Source of the DNA: Rhizobiales bacterium 64-17
GTDB taxonomy: Bacteria; Pseudomonadota; Alphaproteobacteria; Rhizobiales; Xanthobacteraceae
Direction: 5' to 3'
NCBI GenBank assembly: GCA_001899285.1
Contig: MKWA01000015.1
Span: forward strand, 1-64,000
Length of the DNA: 64,000 nucleotides
Shown here one piece after another: positions 57,297 to 61,446 of this stretch. The notes under the pieces are model-generated. The model worked only from the letters and a program-made list of their open reading frames with translations. It did no database searches and had not been told where the DNA came from. Each line of letters begins with the position of its first letter. Position 1 is the stretch's first letter. Made by a program: the position numbers and the translations under genes.

Positions 57297-57479
57297 ATGC
57301 CGCCGAAAATCCCGACCCGGACCGATGCTTATGTGCAATGCGGCTGCGGCGGCACCATGGCGATCGCCACCGTGGAGCCGATCCCCGACAAGCCGCTGGT
57401 GATGCGCCACACCTATCGTTGCCTCGAATGCGGCCGCGAGGAGCGGTTCGAGGTGGCGAAAAAAGGCGTCGGCGACTAA
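57297..57479 (+). CDS. Small zinc-ribbon-like protein
   Basis: A 60-aa protein with two Cys pairs, CGC near residue 15 and CLEC near residue 46 (YVQCGCGGTM and TYRCLECGREERFEVAKKG), spaced as in a zinc ribbon. Such proteins are often small rubredoxin-like metal-binding units of unknown role. The ATG at 57297 lacks a strong Shine-Dalgarno. Its stop codon TAA is inside the left arm of the perfect hairpin at 57476-57518. Confidence 0.6.
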   Translation: MPPKIPTRTDAYVQCGCGGTMAIATVEPIPDKPLVMRHTYRCLECGREERFEVAKKGVGD

Positions 57480-57518
57480 AATCTCTCCCTGTTTCATGGA
57501 AACAGGGAGAGATTTTAG
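57476..57518 (+). terminator. 19-bp perfect hairpin terminator
   Basis: CTAAAATCTCTCCCTGTTT pairs perfectly with AAACAGGGAGAGATTTTAG around a 5-nt loop CATGG, followed by GTTTTTGTTTT. It includes the stop codon of the zinc-ribbon gene. The stem is longer than most terminators. Confidence 0.75.
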
Positions 57519-57530
57519 GTTTTTGTTTTC

Positions 57531-57590
57531 TCGCGTTTTCTTGACGCGAACCGGTATCCACTTCGCTTGAAAACGCTTTGGGTGTCGGAA
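57531..57590. repeat. Interspersed repeat, family E
   Basis: TTTTCTTGACGCGAACCGGT and ATCCACTTCGCTTGAAAACG match, from memory, a very common intergenic motif of Bradyrhizobium and related genomes (GAACCGGTATCCACTTCGCTxGAAAACGCT). Only this copy occurs in the window. Confidence 0.5.
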
Positions 57591-57673
57591 CCAGTTTTCC
57601 CATTCCGCGTTGTCCCGCCCGACGCGACCACGCCCGTGGCCGCGATGCGAACGACTGTGCCGGACAATCGACC

Positions 57674-57832
57674 ATGCGCACGATACTTCTGATCATTGCC
57701 ATCCTGCTGGTGCTTGGCGCGCTGCCGACATGGCCCTACAGCGCCGACTGGGGCTATTACCCGTCCGGCGGACTGGTCGTCGTGCTGCTGATTCTCATCG
57801 TGTTCGTGCTGCTGCGCCGCACGCCACGCTAG
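57674..57832 (+). CDS. DUF3309 family small membrane protein
   Basis: A 52-aa protein: helix 1 TILLIIAILLVLGALPTWPYS, then ADWGYYPSGG, then helix 2 LVVVLLILIVFVLLRR. This two-helix layout with the GALPTWP and GYxPSGG motifs is diagnostic for DUF3309. Function unknown. The ATG at 57674 was chosen for family fit. Confidence 0.8.
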   Translation: MRTILLIIAILLVLGALPTWPYSADWGYYPSGGLVVVLLILIVFVLLRRTPR

Positions 57833-58002
57833 AACATGGCATCGCGCGCAATTATCGATCTGCTTTCCCCTTGCACCGCGCGCAAGATGTCGCGGCACCG
57901 CGACGCCGAAGCGCAGGATCGTGATCGCGCGTGCCGACAACAAACTGTCACGTTCGCGCGTTAGTGCGACGGGCGACGCGACTGCCTCATTGGAATACGA
58001 CG

Positions 58003-58407
58003 ATGGAAATGCCCGCCAAGCTCGCTGACGTGACGCTCGCCGATGCCTCACTGGTTGAAACGCTGACGCCGCCATCCCAATCCGCGAATGACAAGCCGTC
58101 CCGCATTCGTCTGACGCGTGTGTTCGACACGGAATTGACGCGCATCATCGGCGAGGCGTTCGATGCCGTGTGGACCGAGGTGGTGAAGGATCCGCGCTAT
58201 TCGCGGGCGGAGCTGGAGTTCGCGCGCGGCTATCTTGCCGAGCGCATCATCGACCTGGCGCAGAAAGGCGAGGCCGATCCCGCACGGCTGCGCGCCGAAG
58301 GCTGCGCGCTGTTTCATCTGGTGCAGGCCGCGCAGGCGGAGGCCGGAACATCGTCGTCTGCCGCCGCGTTATCCCCGCACGGCGCGCCGGGTGACAACCG
58401 GCCGTAA
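58003..58407 (+). CDS. Conserved hypothetical protein
   Basis: A 134-aa protein with no family I can name. The middle is helical and well formed: RIRLTRVFDTELTRIIGEAFDAVWTEVVKDPRYSRAELEFARGYLAERIIDLAQKGEADPARLRAEGCALF. There is no signal peptide or membrane segment. Similar short helical proteins occur in rhizobia. Starts at 58003 or 58009 (both ATG) are possible; the frame is open from 57931. Confidence 0.55.
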   Translation: MEMPAKLADVTLADASLVETLTPPSQSANDKPSRIRLTRVFDTELTRIIGEAFDAVWTEVVKDPRYSRAELEFARGYLAERIIDLAQKGEADPARLRAEGCALFHLVQAAQAEAGTSSSAAALSPHGAPGDNRP

Positions 58408-58582
58408 CGGAGACGATCGACGCAGCTGATTTTGCCGGTTTCTGGCTGCGGCAACAACGCATCGGTACGCGTTTGATCTAACCCGTTCCCGGCGCGCTCC
58501 TTTCGTTTCTTTCCGAATGCTTCAGTCTCTCCCCCCATGCCCGCACATAGCCCGTCGAAGACGGGCGTGAACGCCCTGATGT

Positions 58583-58654
58583 TGCGGGCATCCACGGCTT
58601 GTTTGGGCTCAAGGAAGCAAGACGTGGATGCGCGGAACAAGTCCGCGCATGACG
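58583..58654. repeat. Palindromic intergenic repeat, family A, degenerate copy 3
   Basis: GCGGGCATCCACG... at the left and ACGTGGATGCGCGGAACAAG plus TCCGCGCATGACGG at the right. The left arm is shortened compared with the copies at 131-219 and 10408-10497. Confidence 0.65.
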
Positions 58655-58685
58655 GCCGATGGAATTGAGCGCTACAGCCTCCACC

Positions 58686-58779
58686 GTTCATTCCCGCGAA
58701 AGCGGGAATCCTCACTTTGCTTCTTGCACAACTGCCGATGTGGCCAAGCGTGGGTCCCCGCTTTCGCGGGGACGAACGG
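58686..58779. repeat. Palindromic intergenic repeat, family B, copy 2
   Basis: GTTCATTCCCGCGAAAGCGG and CCGCTTTCGCGGGGACGAACG form inverted arms, closely matching the copy at 39066-39131 but with a longer spacer. Confidence 0.75.
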
Positions 58780-58904
58780 GTGTTGATGCAGTCCGCGCAG
58801 CGCTCTGGATGCGTGCTCGTGTCATCCTGATGCGATTGTCAAACAGCCCGCCTGTTTTCGGACAAGCGTGATCGCCCCTGTTGTTTGCGGCGCGGGGGCG
58901 CCGG

Positions 58905-59318
58905 AGTTCTGTTTCGTCCCTCGTCGCATGACGAGGGGGACGGAGCGCCGCGAAGCGCAACGTCGTAGTCACCGCTCACGCGTCACCGCGTGAACGGAGC
59001 GCATCTCTCCTACGAAAGAGAGACACGCGCGCCTTGCGGCGCTCCATCAGCGGCGATTTCGCTCCCCGGGACCGTGCTTCCGGGGCGCGGACAGATGGAG
59101 TTGTCGATCCTTGCGGGATCGGACCCCACCGGTTCCCACGGGCTTTGGCCCGCGTTCGTCCTACCCCGTCCAGCCCTTGCGGGCGGCCCCACTTAGTTGG
59201 GGCGGACGGCAAACCCAGGGCGTCCCGGACGCAGGGTGCGAGACCTGCGCGCGGGCGCCGCAATTCCTGCTCCACCATCAAGACGCCTCTAGATGACGCC
59301 CCTCGTGAACAGGACAGG
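58905..59318 (-). ncRNA. Chain of short hairpins, possible structured RNA element
   Basis: About ten short hairpins follow one another: CCTCGTC/GACGAGG at 58919, GCGC-TTCG-CGGC region near 58945, TCACGC/GCGTGA near 58976, TCTCTC/GAGAGA near 59005, GCGCC/GGCGC near 59031, CCCCGG/CCGGGG near 59063, GATCC/GGATC near 59110, GGGC/GCCC near 59142, GCCC/GGGC near 59172, CCCCA/TGGGG near 59190. On the minus strand three loops contain GCAA and one is TTCG, stable tetraloop types; on the plus strand they are not. A minus-strand promoter-like sequence lies at its right edge. It matches no RNA I know; SRP RNA and tmRNA features are absent. Confidence 0.4.
58976..59278 (-). CDS. Arg-rich hypothetical ORF within hairpin element
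   Basis: A 100-codon open frame beginning MVEQELRRPRAGLAPCVRDA, rich in Arg, Pro and Gly, with no recognised domain. In its favour, AGAGG lies 7 nt before the ATG and a TTGACT/TATAAT pair (15-nt spacer) lies about 40-70 nt further upstream. Against it, the same stretch is packed with hairpins, and composition looks like a translated repeat. It may be a real small protein, a leader peptide, or chance. Confidence 0.3.
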   Translation of the reverse strand: MVEQELRRPRAGLAPCVRDALGLPSAPTKWGRPQGLDGVGRTRAKARGNRWGPIPQGSTTPSVRAPEARSRGAKSPLMERRKARVSLFRRRDALRSRGDA

Positions 59319-59324
59319 CATAGG

Positions 59325-59352
59325 ATTATAGGCATATAGGAATAAAGTCAAG
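59325..59352 (-). promoter_or_regulatory. Predicted minus-strand promoter
   Basis: On the minus strand CTTGACT (59352-59346) and a perfect TATAAT (59330-59325) with a 15-nt spacer, in an AT-rich island in otherwise GC-rich DNA. The spacer is shorter than the usual 17. It would transcribe into the hairpin chain and the Arg-rich ORF. Confidence 0.4.
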
Positions 59353-59447
59353 AGCCATTAAATCCGCATGCCCCGTTTGATCCGTCGCCGGATTGCGCCG
59401 CAGCCGCGGCCGGCTATCGTGCTCCATCGGATTTGCGGGGTGACGCG

Positions 59448-60518
59448 ATGCAGACAGCCACCAGACCGGCGCTGACGGCGAAGAGCTATCCGGTCGACGA
59501 CTTCGCCGCCGCGCAGGAGTTCTTCCATTCCAACGGCTGGACCGACGGCCTGCCGGTGGTGCCGCCGACGGAGGACGCCATCGCGGCGTGTCTCGACTGG
59601 GCGATGATGCCGCCGGACCAGCTGATCGGCATCGAGCCGGTGCGCGCGCAGCCGATCACGGCGGAGAAGCTCGCCATCAACGCGGTGATGGCCGGCTGCC
59701 TGCCGATGCACTTTCCCATCGTCGCCGCCGCATGGCAGGGGATGCTGAAGGATGAGTTCCTGCTGCACGGCATCTCGTCGTCGACCGGCGGCTGCGCGGT
59801 GCTGGTCGTCATCAACGGGCCGATCCGGCTGGAGATCGGCGCGGCCTCGACCTTCAATGCGCTCGGCAACAGCGATCGCGCCACGTCGGTGATCGGCCGC
59901 GCCATTCGCTTGTCGCTGATCAATCTGATGGATGTGCGGCCGGGCGGCATCGATCGCTCGACGCTCGGCCATCCCGGCAAGTTCTCCTACTGTCTCGCCG
60001 AGGACGAGGAGGACATGACGTGGGAGCCGCTGTCGGTGTTTCGCGGCGTGCCGAACGACGGCACCTCGGCGGTGACGGTGATGGCGGCGCTGGCGCCGCG
60101 CCAGATCATGAACGAGTGGACCACCGATCCGAAGGAGATTCTCGAAACCTTCGCGGCGGAGATGCGCGCCAACCAGCGGCACTATTCGATCTATGGCGGC
60201 AACTACGCCATCATCATCCCGAAGCAGTTGCGCGAGCACATCCAGAACGCCGGCTGGTCGAAGCGCGACATCGCCGAATTCCTTTATGAGCGCGCGCGCA
60301 TCAAGCGCAAGGAATGGGCCGACGTCGGCAAGGCGGCGATCGTGCGGGACCGGCCGGAGAAGGTGCATCCGGCGCTGGAATCGCCGGACCATCTGCTGGT
60401 GATTGCCGCGGGCGGCCCGGCCGGCGGCTTCGGCGCGGTGATCCCGCCGTGGATGGGCTCGAAGACCAAGGCGGTGACGGTGCCGCTCGGCGTCTGCGTC
60501 GATTGCGAGCCCGGCTGA
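59448..60518 (+). CDS. Conserved protein of unknown function next to the selenoprotein
   Basis: A 356-aa soluble protein with no named domain. It opens with SYPVDDFAAAQEFFHSNGWTDGLPVVPPTEDAI, a segment I associate with uncharacterised proteins found beside UGSC selenoproteins, and has conserved-looking INAVMAGCLPMHFPIV, SSSTGGCAVLVVINGP and a C-terminal GVCVDCEPG with two Cys. No membrane helices are seen. The ATG at 59448 follows GGGGTGACG. It is likely functionally linked to the selenoprotein 224 nt downstream, although a palindromic repeat now separates the two. A redox role is only a guess. Confidence 0.7.
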   Translation: MQTATRPALTAKSYPVDDFAAAQEFFHSNGWTDGLPVVPPTEDAIAACLDWAMMPPDQLIGIEPVRAQPITAEKLAINAVMAGCLPMHFPIVAAAWQGMLKDEFLLHGISSSTGGCAVLVVINGPIRLEIGAASTFNALGNSDRATSVIGRAIRLSLINLMDVRPGGIDRSTLGHPGKFSYCLAEDEEDMTWEPLSVFRGVPNDGTSAVTVMAALAPRQIMNEWTTDPKEILETFAAEMRANQRHYSIYGGNYAIIIPKQLREHIQNAGWSKRDIAEFLYERARIKRKEWADVGKAAIVRDRPEKVHPALESPDHLLVIAAGGPAGGFGAVIPPWMGSKTKAVTVPLGVCVDCEPG

Positions 60519-60520
60519 CC

Positions 60521-60632
60521 TCATGGTGAGGAGCCCGGCGAAGCCGGGCGTCTCGAACCATGAGGTGTGCAACGGTCGGGCCGCCTCGTCCTTCGAGACG
60601 CGATCCTGCGGATCGCTCCTCAGGATGAGACG
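60521..60632. repeat. Palindromic intergenic repeat, family C, copy 2
   Basis: CCTCATGGTGAGGAG, hairpin CCCGGC-GAA-GCCGGG, CGTCTCGAACCATGAGG, then CCTCGTCCTTCGAGACGCGA, hairpin GATCC-TGC-GGATC, and GCTCCTCAGGATGAGACGG. The second half recurs as inverted copies inside the helicase gene (63128-63168 and 63222-63268). Confidence 0.8.
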
Positions 60633-60742
60633 GAATTGATCCTTCCCGTGGGGTGAACGTATCGGAATCTGTATTTGCGCTATCGCGCCGCACAGGCGGC
60701 AATTAAGCTCACAGACGGAAATCAAAGAACGGAGACCCGCCG

Positions 60743-61267
60743 ATGACGCTGCACGTGTTCGATCCGACCCATGAAGGCAAGACGGCGGGCTTCGCGCTCG
60801 CGCCGCGGCTCGACACGCTGCGCGGCAAGACCGTCGGCATCATCACCAACGGCAAGGAAGGCACCAAGGGCTTCTTCACCCATCTCGACCGCATGCTGCG
60901 CGATGACCTCGGCGCGGCGGAGGTGGTGTGGCGGCAGAAGAAGAACTACAGCGCGCCGGCCGAGCAGGAGATCATCGCCGAAACGCGCCAGTGGCACGCG
61001 GCGGTGACCGGCATCGGCGATTGAGGCTCCTGCTCATCGTGCAGTCTGCACGACTCCATTGCCGTCGAGAAACAAGGCGTCCCCGCCATCGGCGTGATGA
61101 CCGAACGCTTCACCAGCGCCGCCGCGTTGATGTGCAAGGTGCTCGGCATGCCGGACTACAAATTCGCGGTGATCGGCCATCCGATCTCGAGCGCCTCGGA
61201 TGAATTGCTCGGCGACTACGCGCGGGCGACGATTGAACAGATGAGGGCGGTGCTGCTGAGGGGGTAG
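60743..61267 (+). CDS. UGSC family selenoprotein (in-frame TGA = selenocysteine)
   Basis: Read with the TGA at 61022-61024 as selenocysteine, this gives 174 aa ending at TAG 61265-61267. The first 93 residues (TLHVFDPTHEGKTAGFALAPR..., ending TGIGD) lead into Sec94-Gly-Ser-Cys97, the defining motif of the UGSC family, and on to SSCSLHDSIAVEKQGVPAIGVMTERF and FAVIGHPISSASDELLGDYA, which are homologous to family members. The reading frame stays open for 80 codons after the TGA. The stem-loop at 61037-61053 fits a bacterial SECIS. GGAG lies 7 nt before the ATG. The family is a thiol/selenol protein of unproven activity, with the UxxC pair suggesting redox work. Automatic callers would stop at 93 aa or call it broken. 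Confidence 0.88.
61037..61053 (+). promoter_or_regulatory. Predicted bacterial SECIS element
   Basis: TCGTGCA (61037-61043), loop GTC, TGCACGA (61047-61053): a perfect 7-bp stem with G as the first loop base. The loop begins 19 nt after the TGA, inside the 16-37 nt window known for bacterial SECIS elements, which bind SelB. It lies within the coding sequence, as in all bacterial selenoprotein genes. Confidence 0.75.
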
Positions 61268-61287
61268 GGCGGCGCTTGTTTTTCTTT

Positions 61288-61428
61288 CCCTCTCCCGTTT
61301 ACGGGAGAGGGTGGATCGCGCGGAGTGAAACGAAGCGCGAGCCGGGTGAGGGGATTGTTGTCACGGTGAGACTGTGCCCTCACCCGCCTCGCTGGCGCTC
61401 GGCACCCTCTCCCGCAAGCGGGAGAGGG
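61288..61428. repeat. Palindromic intergenic repeat, family D
   Basis: CCCTCTCCCGTTTACGGGAG plus AGGG at the left and CCCTCTCCCGCAAGCGGGAG plus AGGG at the right, with GCGCGAGCCGGGTGAGGGG and CCCTCACCCGCCTCGCTGGC as an inner inverted pair. It lies between the selenoprotein and the helicase 3' end. Only this copy occurs in the window. Confidence 0.75.
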
Positions 61429-61446
61429 ATTTAACAGCGCGGCGCG

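Noticed and set aside
58408-58904. Short open frames around 58.4-58.9 kb on both strands
   Set aside because: They lie across family A and B palindromes and have no ribosome binding site or protein-like sequence.
58905-59318. Known stable RNAs (SRP RNA, tmRNA, 6S) as identity of the hairpin chain
   Set aside because: No SRP GGAAG-type domain IV loop, no tmRNA tag or tRNA-like ends, and no long 6S-like stem were seen.
60743-61024. A 93-aa truncated gene or pseudogene ending in TGA
   Set aside because: The frame continues with family-like sequence, the stop is at the Sec position of the UGSC motif, and a SECIS-like hairpin follows; selenocysteine is the better reading.
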